A stretch of DNA of 64,000 bases from Pseudooceanicola antarcticus (lineage in GTDB: Bacteria; Pseudomonadota; Alphaproteobacteria; Rhodobacterales; Rhodobacteraceae). The translations under genes and the position numbers were made by a program. Below are positions 54,831-64,000 of this stretch, piece by piece (position 1 is the stretch's first letter; each line of letters opens with the position of its first letter). The notes below the pieces were generated by a model, which was not told the DNA's origin, made no database searches, and saw only the letters and a program-made list of their open reading frames with translations. The DNA lies in assembly GCF_900215355.1 (NCBI RefSeq), contig NZ_OBEA01000005.1, forward strand, positions 186,001-250,000, in the 5' to 3' direction.

Positions 54831-56432
54831 CTACATGCGGAATACGCCAAAGCGGCTCTCCCCGATGGGTGCATTCATCGCCGCCGAGAGGCTCAGCGCC
54901 AGGACGTCGCGGCTCTTGCGCGGGTCGATCACCCCGTCATCCCAGAGCCGGGCCGAGGCATAGAGCGGATGGCTCTGGCGGGCGAATTGCTCCTGCATGG
55001 GGCGCTTGAAGTCGGCCTCCTCCTCGGCGGTCCAGTCGACGCCCTTGCGCTCGAGCGCCTGCCGGCGCACCTGCGCCAGCACCCTCGCCGCCTGATCGCC
55101 GCCCATGACGGCGATGCGTGAATTGGGCCAGGACCACATGAAGCGCGGCCCATAGGCGCGCCCCGCCATGCCGTAGTTCCCCGCCCCGTAGGAGCCGCCC
55201 ACCACCATGGTCAGCTTCGGCACCGCCGTGCAGGAAACCGCCGTCACCAGCTTGGCACCGTGGCGGGCAATGCCCTCGGCCTCGTATTTGCGCCCCACCA
55301 TGAAGCCGGTGATGTTCTGCAGGAACAGGAGCGGGATCTTACGCTGCGAGCAGAGCTCGACGAAATGCGCACCCTTCACGGCGCTCTCCGAGAAGAGCAC
55401 GCCATTGTTGGCGATGATGCCGACGGGCCAGCCGTCGAGATGGGCGAAGCCACAGACAAGCGTCTCGCCGAAGCGCGGCTTGAACTCCTCGAAGCGGGAG
55501 CCATCGACCAGCCGGGCGATGACCTCGCGGATGTCATAGGGCTGCCGCGGGTCGGCGGGCACCACGCCCAGGAGCTCTTCGGGATCGAGCGCCGGGGCCT
55601 CGGGCGTCTGGCGCGCCACCTGCGGGCGGCTGCGGTTCAGAGCCGCCACCTGGGCACGGGCCAGCGCCAGCGCATGGGCGTCATCCTCGGCCAGCAGATC
55701 GGCCACGCCGGACAGCCGGGTATGAAGATCGCCACCGCCCAGGTCCTCGGCGGAGACCACCTCGCCCGTTGCGGCCTTCACCAGCGGCGGCCCGGCCAGG
55801 AAGATCGTCCCCTGGTCGCGCACGATGATCGTCACGTCCGACATGGCGGGCACATAGGCGCCGCCGGCGGTGCAGGAGCCCATGACCACGGCGATCTGCG
55901 CGATCCCCTTGGCCGACATCCGCGCCTGGTTGTAGAAGATCCGCCCGAAATGGTCTCGATCCGGGAAGACCTCGTCCTGGTTGGGAAGATTGGCCCCGCC
56001 GCTGTCGACCAGGTAGATGCAGGGCAGATGGTTCTCTTCCGCGATCTCCTGCGCCCGCAGGTGCTTCTTGACCGAGATTGGGTAGTAGGTTCCGCCCTTC
56101 ACCGTCGCGTCGTTGCAAAGCACCATGACCTCCTGCCCCGCGACAAGGCCGACGCCCGCGATGATGCCGCCGCCCGGACAGGCACCATCGTAAAGCCCGT
56201 GCCCCGCCGTCGCCCCGACCTCCAGGAAGGCCGAGCCCGGATCGAGCAGCCCCGCCACCCGGTCCCGCGGCAACATCTTGCCACGCGCCACGTGGCGCTC
56301 GCGCGGGACCGCGCCGCCGCCCTCGGCCGCCGCCATGGCCGCCGCGCGGATCTCTTCCAGCGCGGCCTCCTGGGCCGCAAGATTGGCGCGAAACTCTTCC
56401 GAGCCGGTCAGGATCTGCGAGGCCAGCTTCAT
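54831..56432 (-). CDS. liuB: 3-methylcrotonyl-CoA carboxylase beta (carboxyltransferase) subunit
   Basis: Carboxyltransferase, 533 aa. [38 protein letters not shown] and [19 protein letters not shown] are typical of acyl-CoA carboxylase beta chains. The MCC-type [20 protein letters not shown] and [20 protein letters not shown] favour methylcrotonyl-CoA over propionyl-CoA. The stop is 60 bases before the NMO start. Confidence 0.94.
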   Translation of the reverse strand: MKLASQILTGSEEFRANLAAQEAALEEIRAAAMAAAEGGGAVPRERHVARGKMLPRDRVAGLLDPGSAFLEVGATAGHGLYDGACPGGGIIAGVGLVAGQEVMVLCNDATVKGGTYYPISVKKHLRAQEIAEENHLPCIYLVDSGGANLPNQDEVFPDRDHFGRIFYNQARMSAKGIAQIAVVMGSCTAGGAYVPAMSDVTIIVRDQGTIFLAGPPLVKAATGEVVSAEDLGGGDLHTRLSGVADLLAEDDAHALALARAQVAALNRSRPQVARQTPEAPALDPEELLGVVPADPRQPYDIREVIARLVDGSRFEEFKPRFGETLVCGFAHLDGWPVGIIANNGVLFSESAVKGAHFVELCSQRKIPLLFLQNITGFMVGRKYEAEGIARHGAKLVTAVSCTAVPKLTMVVGGSYGAGNYGMAGRAYGPRFMWSWPNSRIAVMGGDQAARVLAQVRRQALERKGVDWTAEEEADFKRPMQEQFARQSHPLYASARLWDDGVIDPRKSRDVLALSLSAAMNAPIGESRFGVFRM

Positions 56433-56438
56433 CTCCGC

Positions 56439-56930
56439 TCAGTCCTCCGACCAGGCCGTATCGAGATAGAGGGCCTGTTCCCCCGTCATCCGCATCAGGC
56501 AGGACAGCGCGGCCGGTCCGGCCCCGGTGCCGCCACCCCATTGGCTGGCCTCGAAGGCACAGGTTGCGTCGCGGAAGTCGATCCAGGCGCGCTGCATGTC
56601 ACGCAGGGCGGTTTCCGTGCCGCCGGGCCCGCCGGCTGCATCGAAGTCCGCGGCGCGCGCGCGCATGTCGCCGTAGCGCGCGTTCAGGACCCCGTCCCAA
56701 TACGCCCGCTCACGGTCGAGGCAGCCCCCCATGCCGACGGTCGAATAGCCCCCCTCGCTGGTCTCCATGCAGAGGTCGGCGGAGCGCCCGATGCAGCTGC
56801 GCGGGTCATCGCCCTCGTCCACCTGCGCCAGGCAGGCCTCGGTCGCCTCGTCCGAGTAGTTCAGCCCCTGTGCCATCGCGGGGCTGGCGGGCACGGCAAG
56901 CGCCGTCAGCAGGATCATCCATGTCTTCAT
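56439..56930 (-). CDS. LprI/DUF1311-like secreted protein
   Basis: A 163-aa protein with a signal peptide (MKTWMILLTALAVPASPAMA). The mature part has six or more Cys and the DUF1311 (lysozyme-inhibitor LprI-like N-terminal) pattern: GGCLDRERAYWDGVLNARYG, LRDMQRAWIDFRDATCAFEA and ALSCLMRMTGEQALYLD. It is likely a periplasmic protein with disulfides. It sits 6 bases before MCC beta but has no obvious tie to leucine metabolism. Confidence 0.8.
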   Translation of the reverse strand: MKTWMILLTALAVPASPAMAQGLNYSDEATEACLAQVDEGDDPRSCIGRSADLCMETSEGGYSTVGMGGCLDRERAYWDGVLNARYGDMRARAADFDAAGGPGGTETALRDMQRAWIDFRDATCAFEASQWGGGTGAGPAALSCLMRMTGEQALYLDTAWSED

Positions 56931-57096
56931 CGTCTCTTTTCCATTTCCTTGCTCGGGACATCACGCTCCGGGTTCCGGAGGTGCCCCAACCCATCGCCGG
57001 GGCCTGCCTGATTGTTCCCTCCCGCAGTGCGCCGAGGCCGGGGGCGGATCGTCACGGCGCGACCACATCCAGAGAGGCCAATGGCGCCGCCATGGG

Positions 57097-58260
57097 TCAT
57101 GCCATCGCCGCCATCAGCTCTCGCCCGATCAGCATGCGGCGGATCTCGGAGGTGCCGGCGCCGATCTCCATCAGCTTGGCATCGCGGAAGAGCCGCGCCA
57201 CCGGCGCATCGGCCAGGAAACCCGCGCCGCCAAGCGCCTGCACCGCCTGATGCGCCACCACCATCGCCTCTTCGCTGGCATAAAGCACACAGCCCGCCGC
57301 ATCGGCGCGGGTCACCGTGCCCCGGTCACAGGCGCGCGCCACCTCGTAGACATAGGCGCGGGCGGAGTTCAGCTTCACATACATGTCCGCCAGCTTGCCC
57401 TGCATCAGTTGGAAGTTCCCCACCGGCTGGCCGAACTGCCTGCGCTCGGAGACATAGGGCATGACCTCGTCGAGGCAGGCCGCCATGATCCCGGTGCCGA
57501 TGCCCGAGAGCACCACGCGCTCGTAGTCGAGGCCCGACATCAGCACCGCCACGCCCCGTCCCTCTTCGCCCAGCACGTTCTCGAAGGGCACTTCCACGTC
57601 GTCGAAGATCAGCTCTGCGGTGTTGGAGCCCCGCATCCCCAGCTTGTCGAAATGCGGCGAGGTGCTGAAGCCCTTCATGCTCTTCTCGATCAGGAAGGCG
57701 GTGATCCCGCGCGAGCCCGCCTCGGGGTCGGTCTTGGCATAGACCACCAGCGTATCGGCATCCGGGCCATTGGTGATCCAGTACTTGTTGCCGTTCAGAA
57801 CGTAGCCGTCGTTCTTCTTCTCGGCGCGCAGCTTCATCGAAACCACGTCGGAGCCCGCCCCCACCTCGGACATCGCCAGCGCGCCCACGTGCTCGCCCGA
57901 CACCAGCCCCGGCAGGTACTTGCGCTTCTGCGCCTCGCTGCCATTGAGCCGGATCTGGTTCACGCAGAGATTGGAATGCGCCCCGTAGCTGAGAGAGACC
58001 GAGGCCGAGGCCCGCGCGATCTCTTCCACCGCGATCACATGGGCCAGGTAGCCAAGGCCCGTGCCGCCGTAATCCTCTTCCACGGTCAGGCCAAGAAGCC
58101 CCATCTCGCCCATCTCGCGCCAGAGCGCGGCGGGAAAGTCGTTGCTCTGGTCGATCTCTGCGGCCAGCGGCTTGATCCGCCCCTGCGCCCAGCCGTGAAC
58201 GGCCACGCGCAGCGCGTTGATATCTTCGCCCAGGTCGATCTGCATCGATGCCGTGAACAT
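57097..58260 (-). CDS. liuA: Isovaleryl-CoA dehydrogenase
   Basis: FAD acyl-CoA dehydrogenase that oxidises isovaleryl-CoA to 3-methylcrotonyl-CoA. The 387-aa protein has [20 protein letters not shown] and [19 protein letters not shown]. The catalytic Glu is in helix G ([11 protein letters not shown]), the position diagnostic of isovaleryl-CoA dehydrogenase rather than other members. The C-terminus carries [11 protein letters not shown] and [23 protein letters not shown] 58260 follows GGAGGAG; the ATG at 58278 would place that site inside the gene. First gene of the operon. Confidence 0.95.
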   Translation of the reverse strand: MFTASMQIDLGEDINALRVAVHGWAQGRIKPLAAEIDQSNDFPAALWREMGEMGLLGLTVEEDYGGTGLGYLAHVIAVEEIARASASVSLSYGAHSNLCVNQIRLNGSEAQKRKYLPGLVSGEHVGALAMSEVGAGSDVVSMKLRAEKKNDGYVLNGNKYWITNGPDADTLVVYAKTDPEAGSRGITAFLIEKSMKGFSTSPHFDKLGMRGSNTAELIFDDVEVPFENVLGEEGRGVAVLMSGLDYERVVLSGIGTGIMAACLDEVMPYVSERRQFGQPVGNFQLMQGKLADMYVKLNSARAYVYEVARACDRGTVTRADAAGCVLYASEEAMVVAHQAVQALGGAGFLADAPVARLFRDAKLMEIGAGTSEIRRMLIGRELMAAMA

Positions 58261-58279
58261 CGGGCTCCTCCTTCCCATA

Positions 58280-58293
58280 TGAACACTTGTTCA
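58280..58293. promoter_or_regulatory. Palindromic operator of the leucine-catabolic operon
   Basis: TGAACACTTGTTCA: two 6-base arms, TGAACA and TGTTCA, around CT. It lies 2 bases downstream of the predicted -10 box (58296-58301), so a bound repressor would block transcription start. The shape fits a TetR-family dimer site; the regulator gene is not in the window. Confidence 0.65.
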
Positions 58294-58295
58294 CC

Positions 58296-58325
58296 AGTCT
58301 AGAAGCGCCCTCCCCGCCGCGTCAA
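58296..58325 (-). promoter_or_regulatory. Predicted promoter of the leucine-catabolic operon
   Basis: On the minus strand, TTGACG (58325-58320), an 18-base spacer and TAGACT (58301-58296) match sigma-70 boxes at 5/6 and 4/6. The predicted start lies within the TGAACACTTGTTCA palindrome, with the ribosome site and ATG 58260 about 30 bases further on. Confidence 0.55.
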
Positions 58326-58447
58326 GCGGCGCGGTTCGGCAGGCGAAAGCCCGCCCGTGGCCGGGCGCGGCCAGGGCGATATCTCAGGGATGAGATCGAA
58401 AGGGGGCAAGGGCCGCTGGCGTTCCTTCGGAGAACCCGGCTGCGGGA

Positions 58448-59644
58448 TCAGACCTGGGACTGGTAGACCGCAGAGACCTCGGCTCGGATGATCCGCGCCA
58501 GCTGGGCGCAATCCTCAAGGCTGAAGGTCAGCGGCAACCGCATGTCCATCAGCCCCGCCAGCACCCGGTCGGTCTGCGGCATCGGCGGCGCATCGGCGTA
58601 GCGCCAGCTGTCGTAGCGCGAGGTGAAGCCCACGGGCTCGGCATCGCCGAACCACTTCAGCTCGACCCCGCGCGCGGCGCAGCGGGACAGCACCTCGCGC
58701 ACCGCCGTCTCGGACCAGCCCGGCAGCAGGAACTGGATCGACGAGCCCACGTAGCTCTCGGCCTCGGGCCGCTCGACGATCTTCAGGCCGGGCGTGGCGC
58801 GCAGCCCCTCTTCGACCACCCGGTAGCGGGCGTTCCAGTTCTCGCACTGCCGGCGCAGCGTCTTCAGCTGCGGCCGCAGCACCGCCGCCCGCAGGTTGTC
58901 CATCCGCCCCGATACATTGGGCGTGTCGTATTTCACCCGCTCGAAGGCCTCCGGCCCCGGTGCCGCCAGGTGGCGGCCATACAGCATGTAGCTGCCCGAC
59001 AGGATGATCGCCCGCGCCGCGACGTCTTCGTCGTCGGTGACCAGGAAACCGCCCTCGCCCGAGTTCATGTGCTTGTAGGTCTGCGTCGAGTAGCACCCCA
59101 CGAGGCCCTGCCGCCCCGAGGCCTGTCCGTTCCAGGCCGCCCCCATGGTATGGGCGCAATCCTCGACCACCTTCACGCCGGCGGCGTCGCAGATCTGCAT
59201 CAGCCGGTCCATGTCACAGAGATGACCGCGCATATGCGACAGCAGCAAGACCTTCGCCGCGCCGATCTTGGCCTCGAGATCGTCGAGGTCGATGACCAGA
59301 TCCTCGGTCACCTCGACATAGACGGGCCGGCCCCCGACGGCGGCAATGGCGCCGGGCACGGGTGCCAGGGTGAAGGCATTGGTCAGCACCGGCTCACCGG
59401 CGGCGACACCGACCGCGCGCAGCGCAGTGGTGATGGCGATCCCACCCGAGCCCGTGGCCAGCGCAAAGCGGGCCCCCATCAGCTCGGCGAATTCCCTCTC
59501 GAGCAGCGCCACCTCGCTCTCTTCCCCCGGAGCGGTGTTGTAACGGTGCAGGCGGCCCGACCGCATGACGCGCACGGCGGCTTCGATCGCCTCATCGGGG
59601 ATCGGCTCCTGCTGGGTGAAACTGCCGGTGAAACGCTCGCTCAT
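58448..59644 (-). CDS. DegT/DnrJ/EryC1-family PLP aminotransferase
   Basis: A 398-aa fold-type I enzyme. ALATGSGGIAITTALRAVGV binds the PLP phosphate; VKVVEDCAHTMGA holds the Asp that contacts the pyridine nitrogen; the PLP lysine is in QTYKHMNSGEGGFL. This family usually aminates keto-sugars on nucleotide carriers for surface glycans. RTDSWRY-like C-terminal sequence (SRYDSWRYADAPPM) is unusual, and no sugar-nucleotide gene is adjacent, so the substrate is open. Lies 10 bases after gph. Confidence 0.86.
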   Translation of the reverse strand: MSERFTGSFTQQEPIPDEAIEAAVRVMRSGRLHRYNTAPGEESEVALLEREFAELMGARFALATGSGGIAITTALRAVGVAAGEPVLTNAFTLAPVPGAIAAVGGRPVYVEVTEDLVIDLDDLEAKIGAAKVLLLSHMRGHLCDMDRLMQICDAAGVKVVEDCAHTMGAAWNGQASGRQGLVGCYSTQTYKHMNSGEGGFLVTDDEDVAARAIILSGSYMLYGRHLAAPGPEAFERVKYDTPNVSGRMDNLRAAVLRPQLKTLRRQCENWNARYRVVEEGLRATPGLKIVERPEAESYVGSSIQFLLPGWSETAVREVLSRCAARGVELKWFGDAEPVGFTSRYDSWRYADAPPMPQTDRVLAGLMDMRLPLTFSLEDCAQLARIIRAEVSAVYQSQV

Positions 59645-59654
59645 GGGATGCCTT

Positions 59655-60317
59655 TCAGAGGTTCAGACCGGCGACCACGCCGGGCAAATCGTCGAAATGG
59701 GCCAGCAGCACCTCGGGCTCCAGCGCCGCCATCAGCGCGGCGGCGGGGCCGAACTCCACCAGGATGGAGGGCACGCCGGCGGCCCGCGCCGTCTCGCGGT
59801 CGGTGACGGTATCACCGACGAGGCAACAGCGCGCCGGATCGCCCCCCGCCCGCCGCGCGGCCTCGCGCAGGGGCTCGGGGTCGGGCTTGCGCACGGGCAG
59901 CGTATCGGCGCCGATCAGCGCGCCGAAGGCCTCGAGCACGCCGAGGTCGCGCAGCAGCTGCCGGGCCAGGGCCTCGGGCTTGTTGGTGCAAACCGCCACC
60001 GCGAAACCGTCCAGCTTCAGCCGCTCCACCGCCTCCATGGCACCGGGGAAGAAGTGGGTGTGGGTCGAGAGATCCTCGGCATAGGCCGCCAGCAAATGCA
60101 GATAGAGACGCGATATCTCGTCCTCGTCCGGGGCCATGCCCAGCTTGGAGAAGCCCTCCCGCAGCATGGCGCGGCCGCCGCGCAGGGCGGTGGCGGCATC
60201 CTCGGGACCCAGCAGATCGCCCAGGCCCTCGGCCCGGAAGCAGGCATTGGCGGCGGCCATCATGTCGCCACTGGTATCGGCCAGGGTTCCGTCCAGATCG
60301 AAGACCACCGCGCGCAT
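59655..60317 (-). CDS. gph: Phosphoglycolate phosphatase-type HAD hydrolase
   Basis: A 220-aa HAD-family phosphatase. Motif I VVFDLDGTLADTSGDM, motif II VCTNKPEALA, the lysine region RKPDPEPLREAARRAGGDP and motif IV CCLVGDTVTDRETARAA are present. A helical cap sits between motifs I and II, typical of Gph. It likely clears 2-phosphoglycolate from DNA repair or photorespiration; other small phosphate esters cannot be excluded. ATG 60317 follows GGAAGGGA. Confidence 0.9.
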   Translation of the reverse strand: MRAVVFDLDGTLADTSGDMMAAANACFRAEGLGDLLGPEDAATALRGGRAMLREGFSKLGMAPDEDEISRLYLHLLAAYAEDLSTHTHFFPGAMEAVERLKLDGFAVAVCTNKPEALARQLLRDLGVLEAFGALIGADTLPVRKPDPEPLREAARRAGGDPARCCLVGDTVTDRETARAAGVPSILVEFGPAAALMAALEPEVLLAHFDDLPGVVAGLNL

Positions 60318-60423
60318 TGCGTCCCTTCCGCTCCATCCCTTGCGCCGGGCCTCGCCCGGCCGGGTTCCGCCGCCTATGTTGCGAACCGAAACCCAAGTTG
60401 ATCGCGCCCGGACCCGGCTGGCC

Positions 60424-60451
60424 TTGCGCCCTTTGGGTTCTCGGATAAAAC
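60424..60451 (+). promoter_or_regulatory. Possible promoter of glmU-glmS
   Basis: TTGCGC (60424-60429), 16-base spacer, TAAAAC (60446-60451), about 104 bases before the glmU ATG, in the 237-base divergent gap with gph. Moderate match only. Confidence 0.35.
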
Positions 60452-60554
60452 GGGCGCCGAGAAAGAACAATGGCCGATGGCGGCGCGGACCCACCTGCGC
60501 GGAGCCTCGGCAACAGGCAAGCTGACCCGGTGAATGATCGGGCAAGGGGGCAAG

Positions 60555-61909
60555 ATGAGCACGGCACTGGTGATCCTGGCCGCGGGCAAGGGGACGAGGA
60601 TGAACTCGGACCTGCCCAAGGTCCTGCATGAAATCGCGGGCGCGCCGATGTTGGCCCATGCCATCACCTCAGGGCTGACGCTGGACCCGTCGCGGCTGGT
60701 CGTCGTCGCCGGCCATGGCGCCGAGGCGGTGACCAAGGCTGCCGAAGAGACCTGCCCGCTGGCGCAGATCGTGCTGCAGGAAGAGCAGAAGGGCACTGCC
60801 CATGCGGTCGAGCAGGCGCGCTCGGTGCTGGAGGGGTTCGACGGCGATGTCATCGTCCTCTACGGCGACACCCCCTTCATCCGCCCCGAGACACTGGAGG
60901 CCATGCGCGAGGCCCGCGCCCGCCACGACGTGGTGGTGCTGGGCTTCGAGGCTGCCGATCCGGCGCGCTACGGGCGTCTGGTCATGGACGGCGACCGGCT
61001 TGACCGCATCGTCGAATTCAAGGACGCCTCGGATGAAGAGCGATCCATAACCCTTTGCAACTCAGGCCTTCTCTGCGCCCCCGGCCCGATGCTCTTCGAG
61101 CTGCTGAGCGCGGTTGGCAACGACAATGCCGCCGGAGAATACTACCTGCCCGACGTGGTGGCCCTGGCCAATGCGCGGGGCCTCAGCTCGGGCGTCGTGA
61201 CCTGCGACGAGGCCGAGACCCTGGGGGTGAACTCCCGCGCCGAACTGGCCCGCGCCGAGGCGCTCTTCCAGGCCCGCGCCCGCGCCGACGCGATGGAGAA
61301 CGGCGTCACCCTGCTGGCCCCCGAGACGGTCTACTTCGCCTTCGACACCTTCATCGGCGGCGATACGGTGATCGAGCCCAACGTGGTCTTCGGCCCCGGC
61401 GTCACGGTCGAGAACGGCGCCCGCATCCGTGCCTTCAGCCACCTGGAGGGCTGCCATGTCAGCCGTGGCGGCGTCATCGGCCCCTACGCCCGCCTGCGCC
61501 CCGGCGCCGAGCTGGCCGAGGATGTGAAGATCGGCAATTTCGTCGAGGTGAAGGAAGCGCGGCTGGATCGCGGCGCCAAGGTCAACCACCTCTCCTACAT
61601 CGGAGACGCGGTGATCGGCGAGGCGACGAACATCGGCGCCGGCACCATCACCTGCAACTACGATGGCGTCTTCAAGCACCAGACCCGTATCGGCGCGCGG
61701 GCCTTCATCGGCTCGAACACAATGCTGGTGGCGCCGGTCTCGGTGGGCGATGATGCGATGACGGGCTCGGGCTCGGTGATCACCTCGGACGTGGAACCGG
61801 GCGCGCTGGCCATCGGCCGCGCCAAGCAGGTTAACAAGCCGGGCTTTGCGCGCAAACTGTTCGAGATGCTGAAATCCAAGAAGGCCCGGCAGGCCAAAGA
61901 GGCGGAATA

Positions 61910-61910
<1 letters not shown>
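60555..61910 (+). CDS. glmU: Bifunctional GlmU: N-acetylglucosamine-1-phosphate uridyltransferase/glucosamine-1-phosphate acetyltransferase
   Basis: Makes UDP-GlcNAc for peptidoglycan and lipopolysaccharide. The 451-aa protein has the pyrophosphorylase motif LAAGKGTRMNSDLPKVLHE, LYGDTPFI in the UTP site, and a C-terminal left-handed beta-helix of hexapeptide repeats (VIGPYARLRPGAELAEDVKI, GAGTITCNYDGVFKHQTRIG, GSNTMLVAPVSVGD). ATG 60555 follows AAGGGGG; ATG 60534 is a longer alternative. The stop overlaps glmS by one base (TAATG). Confidence 0.97.
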
Positions 61911-63726
<1,816 letters not shown>

Positions 63727-63730
<4 letters not shown>

Positions 63731-64000
63731 CCGAAACCGCAGAGGTCCCGAAGACCCTCGACGCCGCGCTGGAGGTGCTGAACGCCCATGCCGAGCCCGA
63801 GAAGGCCGATGGCATGGCCGCCTATCACAAGGTCGAGCGTCCCTACCTGGGCGTCGCCAACCCGGTGCTCAACGACCTGGCGCAGGACTGGCGCCGGGCG
63901 CTGACGCTGGATGAACGCCTGCAGCTGGCCTCTGCCCTCTGGCAGAGCAATATCCACGAGGCGCGTGTGGTGGCGGCGAAGCTGCTGACCCAGGCAAGGA
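63727..64000 (+). CDS. DNA alkylation repair protein (partial, cut by window end)
   Basis: ATG 63727 overlaps the glmS stop (ATGA). The 91 visible residues read MTETAEVPKTLDAALEVLNA, then YHKVERPYLGVANPVLNDLA and SALWQSNIHEARVVAAKLLT. The last two match the start of the AlkD-like HEAT-repeat glycosylase family (PF08713), with the typical 'W.s..hE.r..a...l'. The active-site Asp/Trp lie beyond the window, so activity cannot be judged. Confidence 0.78.

Overview
This 64-kb, GC-rich window reads as a chromosome segment of an alphaproteobacterium of the order Rhodobacterales (Roseobacter/Paracoccus-type). The grounds are: a 14-gene nuo operon split by small extra reading frames of the kind described in Rhodobacter capsulatus; the DUF5333, DUF5337 and DUF3291 neighbours; tatA-tatB-tatC followed by a DUF815 ATPase; a PF13704-type glycosyltransferase pair; a Hint-domain protein; and GC-rich intergenic repeats built on CCTCCGGCGGGAGTATTT. 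I see no rRNA, tRNA, CRISPR array, transposase, integrase or phage gene. Gene packing is dense, with many ATGA and TGATG start/stop overlaps.

Layout. 1-3.2 kb (+): alanine racemase, an Mla-type permease and ATPase pair, and a PqiA-like membrane protein. 3.2-7.0 kb (+): radA, cvpA and purF, with intrinsic terminators after cvpA and purF. 7.1-8.8 kb (+): a DUF2199 protein, a small unknown and an SDR protein. 8.8-9.2 kb: a structured repeat cluster. 9.2-12.0 kb (+): surE-pcm-nlpD, the classical cell-envelope/stationary-phase gene order. 12.1-18.6 kb (-): a secreted caspase-like protein, DUF815 ATPase, tatCBA, an orphan Fe(III)-type ABC ATPase and an SDR. 18.7-26.3 kb (+): Hint protein, a second copy of the repeat, prfC, two tandem glycosyltransferase-like genes and a DEAD-box helicase. 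26.4-27.2 kb: a possible decayed gene, then a PilZ protein.

49.1 to 27.2 kb (-) is one long, nearly gapless block: nuoA to nuoN with ten non-nuo reading frames, running on into birA, coaX and RNase J. It encodes respiratory complex I, and the extra frames are lipoproteins, small membrane proteins and domain proteins. Two of the ten (52 and 36 codons) are very short and easily missed.

58.3 to 49.4 kb (-) is a leucine/isovalerate catabolic operon: isovaleryl-CoA dehydrogenase, methylcrotonyl-CoA carboxylase beta and alpha, methylglutaconyl-CoA hydratase and HMG-CoA lyase, interleaved with an LprI-like protein, a nitronate monooxygenase and a glutathione transferase. It has a readable promoter overlapped by a palindromic operator. 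58.4-60.3 kb (-): a DegT-type aminotransferase and phosphoglycolate phosphatase. 60.5-64.0 kb (+): glmU-glmS (UDP-GlcNAc synthesis) and a DNA alkylation-repair gene cut by the window end.

Most of the window is conserved housekeeping DNA. I do not see a convincing new defence or mobile system. The most unusual items are the composite intergenic repeat family, an 11-bp phased repeat upstream of prfC, the helix-hairpin-helix-like domain shared by NuoE and its neighbour, the tiny membrane ORFs inside the nuo operon, and a secreted caspase-SH3 protein. All functional calls come from reading motifs by eye; no database search was run.
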